A stretch of DNA of 34,818 nucleotides from Streptomyces sp. Ncost-T10-10d. Its GTDB lineage: Bacteria > Actinomycetota > Actinomycetes > Streptomycetales > Streptomycetaceae. Shown here piece by piece: positions 1-7,758 of this stretch. The notes under the pieces were generated by a model. It saw only the letters and a program-made list of their open reading frames with translations. It did no database searches and was not told the DNA's origin. The stretch is from NCBI RefSeq assembly GCF_900091955.1, contig NZ_FMDF01000076.1, positions 1 through 34,818 on the forward strand, given 5' to 3'. Made by a program: the position numbers and the translations under genes. Numbering within the stretch: the first letter of the stretch is position 1; each line of letters opens with the position of its first letter.

Positions 1-187
1 GGAACGCAGGCGTTCGGCACGCTCGAGCAGCTGCCGATCGGCCTCGGCCACGACACCCGCGTGTAGGCCTGCCAGCGGCTGAACCGCGTAGCCGCCGACA
101 CGCAGACCCGCTGCTCCCTTTTACAAGAAGCACCACTGGCTCATGCGCGGTGCGACCTTCCTCGACGCCGCGCGCGGCACCCGCTGA
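1..187 (+). pseudogene. dps-family (ferritin-like) gene remnant, 5' end outside window
   Basis: Frame 1 reads into the window with GTQAFGTLEQLPIGLGHDTR, hits an in-frame TAG at 64-66 where Dps-like relatives have a tyrosine, then continues as ACQRLNRVAADTQ. Near 115-122 the match moves to frame 2, giving YKKHHWLMRGATF and a stop at 185-187. The order of these blocks, and the KKHHW...G.TF signature of the first ferroxidase helix, fit the N-terminal half of a Dps/stationary-phase DNA-protection ferritin. The rest of the four-helix bundle, expected to start with a QLHLLxDKH-like block, is missing. A premature stop, a frameshift and a 3' truncation make this a decayed gene. The family assignment rests on motif memory only. 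Confidence 0.6.
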
Positions 188-229
188 ACGACCAACCCAT
201 TCCGCACACCCTCCGAAGGAGAACCCCCC

Positions 230-1183
230 ATGCCGAACCGGACGACCCTCGAACCAGCCGCCCAGGCGTTTGCCGAGGCCACCGCCCAGCCGCCGTTCCT
301 CTACCAGATTCCCGTGGCGGACGGCCGCAAGGCCGTGGACGACGTCCAGAGCGGTGAAGGCGTCCTGCTGCCCGCCGTCGACGAGGAATGGATCACTGTC
401 CACGGCGGTCCGACCGGCGACGTCCGTGCCCGGATCGTCCGCCCGCGCGGTGCCACCGGCCCCCTCCCCGTCATCCTCTACATCCACGGCGCGGGCTGGG
501 TCTTCGGCAACGCCCACACCCACGACCGGCTCGTCCGCGAACTCGCCGTCGGCACGGGGGCGGCCGTCGTCTTCCCCGAGTACGACCTCTCGCCCGAGGC
601 CCGCTACCCCGTCGCCATCGAGCAGAACTACAGCGTCGCCCAGTGGATCGCCCGCGAGGGACACCACAAGGAGCTCGACGGCACCCGGATCGCCGTCGTC
701 GGCGACTCGGTCGGCGGCAACATGACCGCTGCCCTCACCCTCATGGCCAAGCAGCGCGGCGACCTCCGCCTCGCCCACCAGGTCCTCTTCTACCCGGTCA
801 CCGACGCGAGCTTCGACACCGACTCGTACCAGCAGTTCGCCGAGGGCTACTTCCTGCGCCGCGACGGCATGCAGTGGTTCTGGGACCAGTACACGACCGA
901 CAAGGCCGAGCGCGCCCAGATCACCGCCTCGCCGCTGCGCGCCACCACCGACCAGCTGACCGGCCTGCCGCCCGCCCTGGTCATCACCGCCGAAGCCGAC
1001 GTCCTGCGCGACGAGGGCGAGGCGTACGCGGCGAAGCTCCGCGCCGCCGGAGTCCCCGTCACCGCCCTGCGCGTACAGGGGGTCATTCACGACTTCGTCA
1101 TGCTGAACGCGCTGCGCGAGACGCAGGCCGCGGAACTCGCCATCGGTGTCGCGATCGACACCCTGCGCAAGGCCCTGGCGTGA
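230..1183 (+). CDS. HSL-family alpha/beta-hydrolase (esterase/lipase)
   Basis: The 317-aa protein has the hormone-sensitive-lipase layout: an oxyanion-hole motif HGAGW at residues 86-90, the nucleophile elbow GDSVGG with Ser160, Asp257 in ITAEADVLRDE and His287 in GVIHDF. Members hydrolyse short-chain carboxylic esters in the cytoplasm. There is no signal peptide. The ATG at 230 follows a GAAGGAG ribosome site about 8 nt upstream. It is the first gene of a plus-strand run, with the amidohydrolase gene beginning 11 nt after its stop. The substrate is unknown; the context (amidohydrolase, acetate-type permease, flavin monooxygenase) suggests ester cleavage within a catabolic route, which is inference. 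Confidence 0.88.
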   Translation: MPNRTTLEPAAQAFAEATAQPPFLYQIPVADGRKAVDDVQSGEGVLLPAVDEEWITVHGGPTGDVRARIVRPRGATGPLPVILYIHGAGWVFGNAHTHDRLVRELAVGTGAAVVFPEYDLSPEARYPVAIEQNYSVAQWIAREGHHKELDGTRIAVVGDSVGGNMTAALTLMAKQRGDLRLAHQVLFYPVTDASFDTDSYQQFAEGYFLRRDGMQWFWDQYTTDKAERAQITASPLRATTDQLTGLPPALVITAEADVLRDEGEAYAAKLRAAGVPVTALRVQGVIHDFVMLNALRETQAAELAIGVAIDTLRKALA

Positions 1184-1194
1184 GGGAGCCGTCG

Positions 1195-3081
1195 ATGAAC
1201 ATGCCGACGACGAGCATGCCCGTGGCGGGCCTCGTGCCCGGCCCGCGGCAGGAACAGCCGCAGGCCGACCTCCTCGTTCGCAACGCGAAGGTGTTCACCG
1301 GTGACCCCGACCGCCCCGAGGCCCGTGCCGTCGCGATCCGCGACGGCCGGGTCGCGGCCCTCGGTGACGACCACGACCTCGCCCACCTCGTCGGCCCGGG
1401 AACCAGGGTCGTCGACGCGCTCGGGCGCCGGGTGATCCCCGGCCTGAACGACTCGCACCTGCACGTCATTCGGGGCGGCCTGAACTACGTCCTGGAGCTG
1501 CGCTGGGACGGCGTTCGCAGCCTCCGGCAGGCCCTCGCCATGCTGCGCGAGCAGGCCGGCCGCACCCCCAAGGGGCAGTGGATCCGGGTCGTCGGCGGCT
1601 GGACCGCCGAACAGTTCGCCGAGCGCAGGATGCCCACCGTCGCCGAGCTGAACGCCGCCGCCCCCGACACCCCGGTATTCGTTCTGCACCTGTACCAGTC
1701 GGCCCTGATGAACCGGGCCGCGGTGCGAGCAGCCGGATTCACCCGAGACACCCCCGACCCGCGCGGGGGGCAGATCGTACGGGGCCGGGACGGCGAACCC
1801 AACGGGGTCCTCCTCGCAGCGCCGGGGGCCCTCATCCTGTACTCGACCCTGGCCAAAGCACCGGCCCTCGACGAGGCCGACAAGCGGACGTCGACGCGAC
1901 ACTTCCTGCGCGAGCTCAACCGCTTCGGACTGACCTCCGCGGTCGACGCAGCCGGCGGGTTCCAGAACTTCCCCGACAACTACGCCACGGTTGTCGACCT
2001 CGCCCGGTCGGGGGAGCTCTCCCTGCGCATCGCCTACCACCTGTTCCCGCAGACAGCCGGCCAGGAGCTCGCCGACCTGAAGCGCTGGACCGAGATGGTG
2101 AAGCCCGAGGACGGGGACGAGTGGCTCCGGCTGAACGGCGCGGGCGAGAACCTGACCTGGGCCGCCGCCGACTTCGAGAACTTCTCCGAACCCCGGCCCG
2201 AACTCGCCGCGGGGTACGAGGCCGAGTTCGAGCAGGCCGTCCGGCTCCTGATGGAGAACGGCTGGGGCTTCCGGCTCCACGCGACCTACGACGAGACGAT
2301 CCGGCGCGATCTGGCCGTCTTCGAGAAGCTCGCGGCGGAAGGACTCTTCCCCGGCGGCAACCGCTGGCTCTTCGATCACGCGGAGACCGTCTCGGCCGAC
2401 AGCCTGGACCGGATCGCGGCCCTCGGCGGCGCCCTGTCCGTCCAGAACCGCATGTCCTTCCAGGGCACCGCCTTCCGCGACCGCTACGGCGCCGAGGCCG
2501 CCGCCCACACCCCGCCGGTCCGGGCGATGCTCGACCGGGGGCTGACCGTGGGGGCCGGAACCGACGCCACCCGCGTCTCCTCCTACAACCCATGGGTCGC
2601 ACTCCACTGGCTGGTGACCGGGCGCACCGTCGGCGGCACGGCGCTCTACCCGGCCGAGAACCTGATCAGCAGGGAGACCGCCCTCGGCCTCTACACCCGC
2701 GGAGGGGCACGACTCACCGGTGAGCAGGACGTCAAGGGAGTCCTGCGGGAAGGCTGTTACGGCGACCTCGCGATCCTGTCCGACGACTACCTCACCGTGC
2801 CCGAGGCGGCCATCCCCGACATCGAGTCCGTGCTCACCGTCGTCGGCGGCCGCATCGTCTACGCGAGCGCGGAGTACGAGGGGCTCGACGAGGCCCTCCC
2901 GCCGGTCAATCCGGTGTGGAGCCCGGTGGCCCACTTCGGCGGCTACCAGGGTGGTGCTCGCCAGGCGTCGCTCGTGGCCGAGGCCGTCGCCGAGTCCGAG
3001 CAGCACCGCCAGTGGCGCGTTGCACGTGGCTCCGCTCCCGAAGCGCCTCTGCCTTTCTACGACCCCTGCTTCGAGCACTGA
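1195..3081 (+). CDS. YtcJ-like amidohydrolase (amidohydrolase 3 family)
   Basis: The 628-aa protein starts with the typical N-terminal beta-sandwich strand (DLLVRNAKVFTGD), followed by the metal-binding HxH in NDSHLHV. Further candidate ligands are the His in LHATYDE, the His in LFDHAE and the Asp in GAGTDATR. A second beta-sandwich strand (GDLAILSDD... VVGGRIVY) closes the fold. Such enzymes use one or two metal ions to hydrolyse amide, carbamate or related bonds; the exact substrate cannot be read. The chosen ATG at 1195 lies 11 nt after the esterase stop, preceded by GAGGGAG. An ATG two codons on is an alternative. The open frame extends far upstream but only as an antiparallel-type shadow of the esterase. 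Confidence 0.87.
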   Translation: MNMPTTSMPVAGLVPGPRQEQPQADLLVRNAKVFTGDPDRPEARAVAIRDGRVAALGDDHDLAHLVGPGTRVVDALGRRVIPGLNDSHLHVIRGGLNYVLELRWDGVRSLRQALAMLREQAGRTPKGQWIRVVGGWTAEQFAERRMPTVAELNAAAPDTPVFVLHLYQSALMNRAAVRAAGFTRDTPDPRGGQIVRGRDGEPNGVLLAAPGALILYSTLAKAPALDEADKRTSTRHFLRELNRFGLTSAVDAAGGFQNFPDNYATVVDLARSGELSLRIAYHLFPQTAGQELADLKRWTEMVKPEDGDEWLRLNGAGENLTWAAADFENFSEPRPELAAGYEAEFEQAVRLLMENGWGFRLHATYDETIRRDLAVFEKLAAEGLFPGGNRWLFDHAETVSADSLDRIAALGGALSVQNRMSFQGTAFRDRYGAEAAAHTPPVRAMLDRGLTVGAGTDATRVSSYNPWVALHWLVTGRTVGGTALYPAENLISRETALGLYTRGGARLTGEQDVKGVLREGCYGDLAILSDDYLTVPEAAIPDIESVLTVVGGRIVYASAEYEGLDEALPPVNPVWSPVAHFGGYQGGARQASLVAEAVAESEQHRQWRVARGSAPEAPLPFYDPCFEH

Positions 3082-3096
3082 ACGAGGGAACCATCA

Positions 3097-3837
3097 ATGA
3101 GTACCGCTTCCGCCTCCGCTGCCGGCGCCGACGACGCACCGGGCGACCGGCCGGACACACCGCCGGGACGCCGCTTCGAACCGGACCTCCGGTCGATGAC
3201 CCGGATCAACCTCCGTCCCATCGCCTCACCCATGCCGCTGGGCTTCTTCACGGTGGCGATCGCCTCCGTGATGACGGGATGCCTGCAGCTCGGGCTCTTC
3301 GAGACCGAGGCCCGTCGTGCCGTCGCCCTGTGCGTGCTGCCGGCGTTCGCCCTGCAATTCCTGGTGAGCGTCCTGGCCTTCGGGGCCCGGGACGTGATCG
3401 CGGCGACGCTCATGGGCACGTTCGCCGGCAGCTGGCTGGCCTACGCGCTCGTCATGTTCACCGGCGCAGCCGACGGCCTCCGCGTGCTGGGCGTCTTCAA
3501 TCTGGCGTTCCTCTGCTTCGGGGCGCTGATGGCCGCCGTGACGCGGCCGAAGCGCGCACTGTGGTTCGTCCTCGTGGTTTCCCTGCCGCGCTGGGCGGCC
3601 ACCGGTCTGTCGGGGCTGACCGGCGCCGAATGGCTCACGCGCACGTCCGGGGCCCTCGGCCTCGTGGTGGCGCTCGTCGCGATGTACGCGGCGTTCGCCC
3701 TGATGCTGGAGGACATGCGCAGCGAGGAGGTGCTGCCGATCGGCCGCAGCGGCCCCGCCCACGCCGCCGTCGAGGGCGACCTCGCGGTCCAGCTCCGCAA
3801 CCTGGAACGCCAGGCGGGCGTGCGCCGCACGCTCTGA
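3097..3837 (+). CDS. SatP/YaaH (GPR1/FUN34) family membrane permease
   Basis: The 246-aa protein has about six hydrophobic segments between residues 45 and 210. It carries family hallmarks: an N-terminal ASPMPLGF block (compare NPAPLG in E. coli YaaH/SatP) and a C-terminal VLPIG after the last helix. Family members move acetate, succinate or related short acids across the cytoplasmic membrane. The first 35 or so residues are a polar, alanine- and proline-rich cytoplasmic tail. The gene begins 15 nt after the amidohydrolase stop with GAGGGA upstream, so co-transcription is likely. This suggests that the operon's reactions release or consume a short carboxylate, which is inference. Confidence 0.8.
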   Translation: MSTASASAAGADDAPGDRPDTPPGRRFEPDLRSMTRINLRPIASPMPLGFFTVAIASVMTGCLQLGLFETEARRAVALCVLPAFALQFLVSVLAFGARDVIAATLMGTFAGSWLAYALVMFTGAADGLRVLGVFNLAFLCFGALMAAVTRPKRALWFVLVVSLPRWAATGLSGLTGAEWLTRTSGALGLVVALVAMYAAFALMLEDMRSEEVLPIGRSGPAHAAVEGDLAVQLRNLERQAGVRRTL

Positions 3838-3883
3838 ACATACCGACCGATCCCCTTGACACCGTGACCCCACAGGAGCACCC

Positions 3884-4198
3884 GTGGAACCGCAGGTGGT
3901 GAACCGCCCCGAGAAGTCCCGCTACGAGATCCTCGCCGGTGACGACGGCACCGAGACCGCAGGCTTCGCCGAGTACCACCTCTCGGCGGGCGAGATCGCC
4001 TTCATCCACACCGAGACCGATCCCCGGTTCGCGGGCCGGGGGCTGGGCGGGCTGCTCGCCCGGGGCGCTCTCGACGACGCCCGGGCACGCGGGCTGCACG
4101 TCCTGCCGTACTGCCCCTTCATCCGGGGGTGGATCGGCAAGCACCCCGAGTACGCCGACCTGGTGCCCGAGGCGCGCCGCGCACATTTCGGCCTCTGA
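3884..4198 (+). CDS. Small GNAT-fold acetyltransferase (YjdJ-like)
   Basis: The 104-aa single-domain protein matches the minimal GNAT family typified by YjdJ. It shows GFAEYHL, then FIHTETDPRFAGRGLGGLLA (acetyl-CoA pyrophosphate-binding motif A with RxxGxG-like spacing) and a C-terminal CPFI..W..KHPEYADLV block. The start is GTG at 3884, with CAGGAG about 8 nt upstream. It follows the permease by 46 nt and probably ends the operon. Proteins of this type are thought to acetylate small molecules or proteins, but few have known substrates. An out-of-frame hydrolase remnant follows directly. Confidence 0.82.
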   Translation: MEPQVVNRPEKSRYEILAGDDGTETAGFAEYHLSAGEIAFIHTETDPRFAGRGLGGLLARGALDDARARGLHVLPYCPFIRGWIGKHPEYADLVPEARRAHFGL

Positions 4199-4419
4199 AG
4201 CACGCCGACCTCCGACCGGTCGCGGCGTGGAAGGGCAAGCCCTCGTGGGGCCTGATCGCCACCTCCGACCGGACCATCAACCCCGACGTGGTGCGCTACG
4301 GCTACGAGCGTGCCGGCATGACCACCATCGAGGTCGACTCCTCGCACCTGGTCATGCTTGCCCAGCCCAAGCGCGTGGCGGAGCTGATCCAGAACGCCGT
4401 CCGGTCCACCGCTGTCTGA
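4199..4419 (+). pseudogene. Alpha/beta-hydrolase C-terminal remnant
   Basis: Frame 1 encodes about 73 residues that read like the end of an alpha/beta-hydrolase: AWKGKPSWGLIATSDRTINP (the strand and loop carrying the acid residue), then AGMTTIEVDSSHLVMLAQP with the catalytic-type His, then a last helix. There is no start codon with a ribosome site, and the lid, nucleophile elbow and oxyanion hole are absent. The open frame upstream of 4199 only shadows the GNAT gene. This looks like the 3' stub left by a deletion that joined it to the GNAT gene. The stub ends 22 nt before a perfect hairpin. Confidence 0.65.
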
Positions 4420-4440
4420 CGCGCGCTGCGGCCCGGGCCG

Positions 4441-4472
4441 GTTCGAGCCCACCCCTCGGGGTGGGCTCGAAC
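4441..4472 (+). terminator. Hairpin terminator (perfect 15-bp inverted repeat)
   Basis: gttcgagcccacccc at 4441-4455 pairs perfectly with 4458-4472. Only 2 nt separate the arms, so the real loop is about 4-6 nt. It stands just after the hydrolase remnant and would end the 230-4419 transcription unit. No U-tract follows, as is common in Streptomyces. Confidence 0.7.
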
Positions 4473-4504
4473 GATTGGGTGATGAACTTCGAGCGCTGGT
4501 AGGC

Positions 4505-4545
4505 CTCCGGTCGCCCACCGAGAAACACCTGGTGGGCGACCGGAG
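4505..4545. terminator. Second perfect hairpin (15-bp stem, 11-nt loop)
   Basis: ctccggtcgcccacc at 4505-4519 is the exact reverse complement of 4531-4545, with an 11-nt loop between. It lies in a gene-free stretch 32 nt after the first hairpin. A backup terminator or an RNA/DNA structural element is possible. Confidence 0.5.
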
Positions 4546-4694
4546 CAGATCGCCCTGCGTGCCGGGGACCGGTCCCCGGCCGGGGACCTCGCGGCCCAGG
4601 CGGCCGAGCACTCCGCCCGTAGCCCTTCCGTGCCGACCCCGCACGGAATCGCCGCCCACACGGCTGCCCTGGTGAACCCCGACAACGCACTCCT

Positions 4695-4737
4695 GGAGCG
4701 GGGGTCGACCCGCATTCTCCGGGTCGACCCCCGCTCC
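4695..4737. terminator. Third perfect hairpin (18-bp stem, 7-nt loop)
   Basis: ggagcgggggtcgacccg at 4695-4712 is the exact reverse complement of 4720-4737, with loop cattctc. It is the strongest of three perfect inverted repeats in 300 nt and lies about 300 nt upstream of the haloperoxidase gene. It probably is a terminator, but no gene end adjoins it. Confidence 0.5.
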
Positions 4738-4976
4738 TGCATCTCGCAGCCGCCTCCGCCGATCTCGGGCGGGCGCTCCTGACCACCGGCGACGGCGCCG
4801 CCCGATACCCGCGCTGACCAGGGCATACGAGGCGTACACGCACCCAGTTGACCCGGCTCGTGCCGGCGGAAGCCGACGTCGAGCCGGCCGACATCGGTCG
4901 ATCCCGGGCGAACTCTGCGCCCGTGGGCAAGGTGTGGTGCGCCGCGCGACAACAGGCGACGCCGCGCCGACCATAG

Positions 4977-5876
<900 letters not shown>

Positions 5877-5944
5877 CGCCGGACCTGCCGCTTCCACGGC
5901 CCACGTCCGCAGGATCCAGACAGATTCAGGAGAGCAGAGACCCC

Positions 5945-7042
5945 ATGCAGTTCGGCATCTTCACCGTCGGGGACGTGACACCCGACCCCACCACCGGCCG
6001 CACGCCGTCGGAGCACGAGCGCATCAAGGCGATGATCGCCATCGCGCTCAAGGCCGAGGAAGTCGGCCTGGACGTCTTCGCGACCGGCGAGCACCACAAC
6101 CCGCCGTTCGTACCGTCGTCCCCGACCACCATGCTCGGCTACATCGCCGCCCGCACCGAGAAGCTGATCCTGTCCACCGCCACGACGCTGATCACCACCA
6201 ACGACCCGGTGAAGATCGCGGAGGACTACGCGATGCTCCAGCACCTGGCCGACGGTCGGGTCGACCTCATGCTGGGGCGTGGCAACACCGGCCCGGTGTA
6301 CCCGTGGTTCGGGCAGGACATCCGCCAGGGCATCAACCTTGCCAAGGAAAACTACGCGCTGCTGCGCCGGCTGTGGCGCGAGGACACCGTGGACTGGGAG
6401 GGCACGTTCCGTACGCCCCTGCAGGCCTTCACCTCGACACCCCGGCCGCTGGACGGCGCCCCGCCATTCGTCTGGCACGGATCCATCAGGTCCCCGGAGA
6501 TCGCGGAGCAGGCCGCGTTCTACGGCGACGGCTTCTTCCACAACAACATCTTCTGGCCGGCGGACCACACCAGGCGCATGGTTCAGCTGTACCGACGCCG
6601 GTACGCCCACCACGGCCACGGCCGTCCGGAGGACGCCATCGTGGGTCTCGGCGGACAGGTCTTCATGCGGAAGAACTCCCAGGACGCCGTACGGGAGTTC
6701 CGCCCCTACTTCGACAATGCTCCCGTGTACGGCCACGGCCCGTCGCTGGAGGAGTTCACCGAGCAGACCCCGCTGACCGTGGGCTCTCCCCAGCAGGTCA
6801 TCGAGCGGACCCTGACCTTCCGGGAGAGCGTCGGCGACTACCAGCGCCAGCTCTTCCTGATGGATCACGCGGGCCTGCCCCTGAAGACCGTCCTGGAACA
6901 GCTCGACATCCTCGGCGAAGAGGTCGTGCCTGTGCTGCGCAAGGAGTTCGCGAACGGACGCCCGGCCGACGTGCCGAACGCGCCGACGCACACGGCACGG
7001 GACACCGCCGCCGCGACGACGCGGGGAGCGACCGCCGCATGA
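5945..7042 (+). CDS. LLM-class FMN-dependent monooxygenase (CE1758-like)
   Basis: The 365-aa protein is a bacterial-luciferase-type TIM barrel. MQFGIFTVGD is the first strand; FATGEHHNPPFVPSSP, LILSTATTLITTNDPVKIAE and DLMLGRGNTGPVYPWF are typical LLM flavin-site segments. A disordered Ala/Thr-rich tail of about 25 residues ends it. The start ATG at 5945 follows CAGGAGAGCAGAGA. The stop overlaps the ATG of an FMN reductase gene, which strongly implies a two-component monooxygenase in which the partner supplies reduced FMN. This pairing matches the CE1758/CE1759 families known from actinobacteria, whose substrate is not established. Baeyer-Villiger oxidation, desulfonation or hydroxylation are all possible. 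Confidence 0.88.
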   Translation: MQFGIFTVGDVTPDPTTGRTPSEHERIKAMIAIALKAEEVGLDVFATGEHHNPPFVPSSPTTMLGYIAARTEKLILSTATTLITTNDPVKIAEDYAMLQHLADGRVDLMLGRGNTGPVYPWFGQDIRQGINLAKENYALLRRLWREDTVDWEGTFRTPLQAFTSTPRPLDGAPPFVWHGSIRSPEIAEQAAFYGDGFFHNNIFWPADHTRRMVQLYRRRYAHHGHGRPEDAIVGLGGQVFMRKNSQDAVREFRPYFDNAPVYGHGPSLEEFTEQTPLTVGSPQQVIERTLTFRESVGDYQRQLFLMDHAGLPLKTVLEQLDILGEEVVPVLRKEFANGRPADVPNAPTHTARDTAAATTRGATAA

Positions 7043-7653
7043 AGCTGATCGCCGTTTCCGCGGGGCTGAGCACCCCCTCCTCCACCCGCCTGCTCGCGGA
7101 CCGGCTCATCGAGTCTGCCCGCGGCGAACTCGTGGCCCAGGGGCATACCGTGCCGACCGAGGTCATCGAGTTGCGCGAACTGGCCCGCGACGTCGCCAAC
7201 CATCTGGTAACCGGCTTTCCACCGTCCCGACTGGCCGCGGCGATCGACGCGCTGACGCAGGCCGACGGCCTGATCGTCGTGACTCCCGTGTTCACGGCTT
7301 CCTACAGCGGGCTGTTCAAGTCCTTCTTCGACCTGATCGACCCGGACGCCCTCACCGGGAAACCGGTCCTGGTCGCGGCGACGGGTGGTACCGCCCGCCA
7401 CTCCCTGGTCCTGGAGCACGCCCTGCGCCCGCTCTTTGCCTATCTGCGCGCCGCCGTCGTCCCCACGGCGGTGTACGCGGCGTCCGAGGACTGGGGATCA
7501 GGGGGAGACGAGTACACCGACGGCCTTCCCGCGCGTATCCGGCGGGCGGGCGGCGAGCTGGCCGCGCTCATGGCCGCCCGCCCGGCCCGCGCCGAGCCCG
7601 AGGACGACGTCACCGCGCTCGAACGGCAACTCGCCGACCTGCGCTTCGACTGA
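7039..7653 (+). CDS. NAD(P)H-dependent FMN reductase (CE1759-like)
   Basis: The 204-aa flavodoxin-fold protein starts MKLIAVSAGLSTPSSTRLLAD, with a serine/threonine-rich phosphate loop for FMN. It continues with ADGLIVVTPVFTASYSGLFK (the second flavin loop) and KPVLVAATGGTARHSLVLEH (the third). It reduces FMN with NAD(P)H and passes it to the LLM monooxygenase. The ATG at 7039 overlaps the upstream TGA in an ATGA tetranucleotide, so the two proteins are probably made in a fixed ratio by translational coupling. The C-terminal helix (EDDVTALERQLADLRF) is typical of the subfamily. Confidence 0.88.
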   Translation: MKLIAVSAGLSTPSSTRLLADRLIESARGELVAQGHTVPTEVIELRELARDVANHLVTGFPPSRLAAAIDALTQADGLIVVTPVFTASYSGLFKSFFDLIDPDALTGKPVLVAATGGTARHSLVLEHALRPLFAYLRAAVVPTAVYAASEDWGSGGDEYTDGLPARIRRAGGELAALMAARPARAEPEDDVTALERQLADLRFD

Positions 7654-7758
7654 GGCCGGGGACACCCTCGGGGAGGTCGGGCCGGCCCCATGCTTCATAC
7701 TGATCCGCCGTTACCGCACCCGGAACCGAGTCTCGTCCGGTGCGGCCCCCGCGGCGGA

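Noticed and set aside
1087..3078. A 663-codon minus-strand open frame opposite the amidohydrolase
   Set aside because: Its composition (Gly, Val, Glu and Asp rich with no domain) is that of a codon-position shadow.
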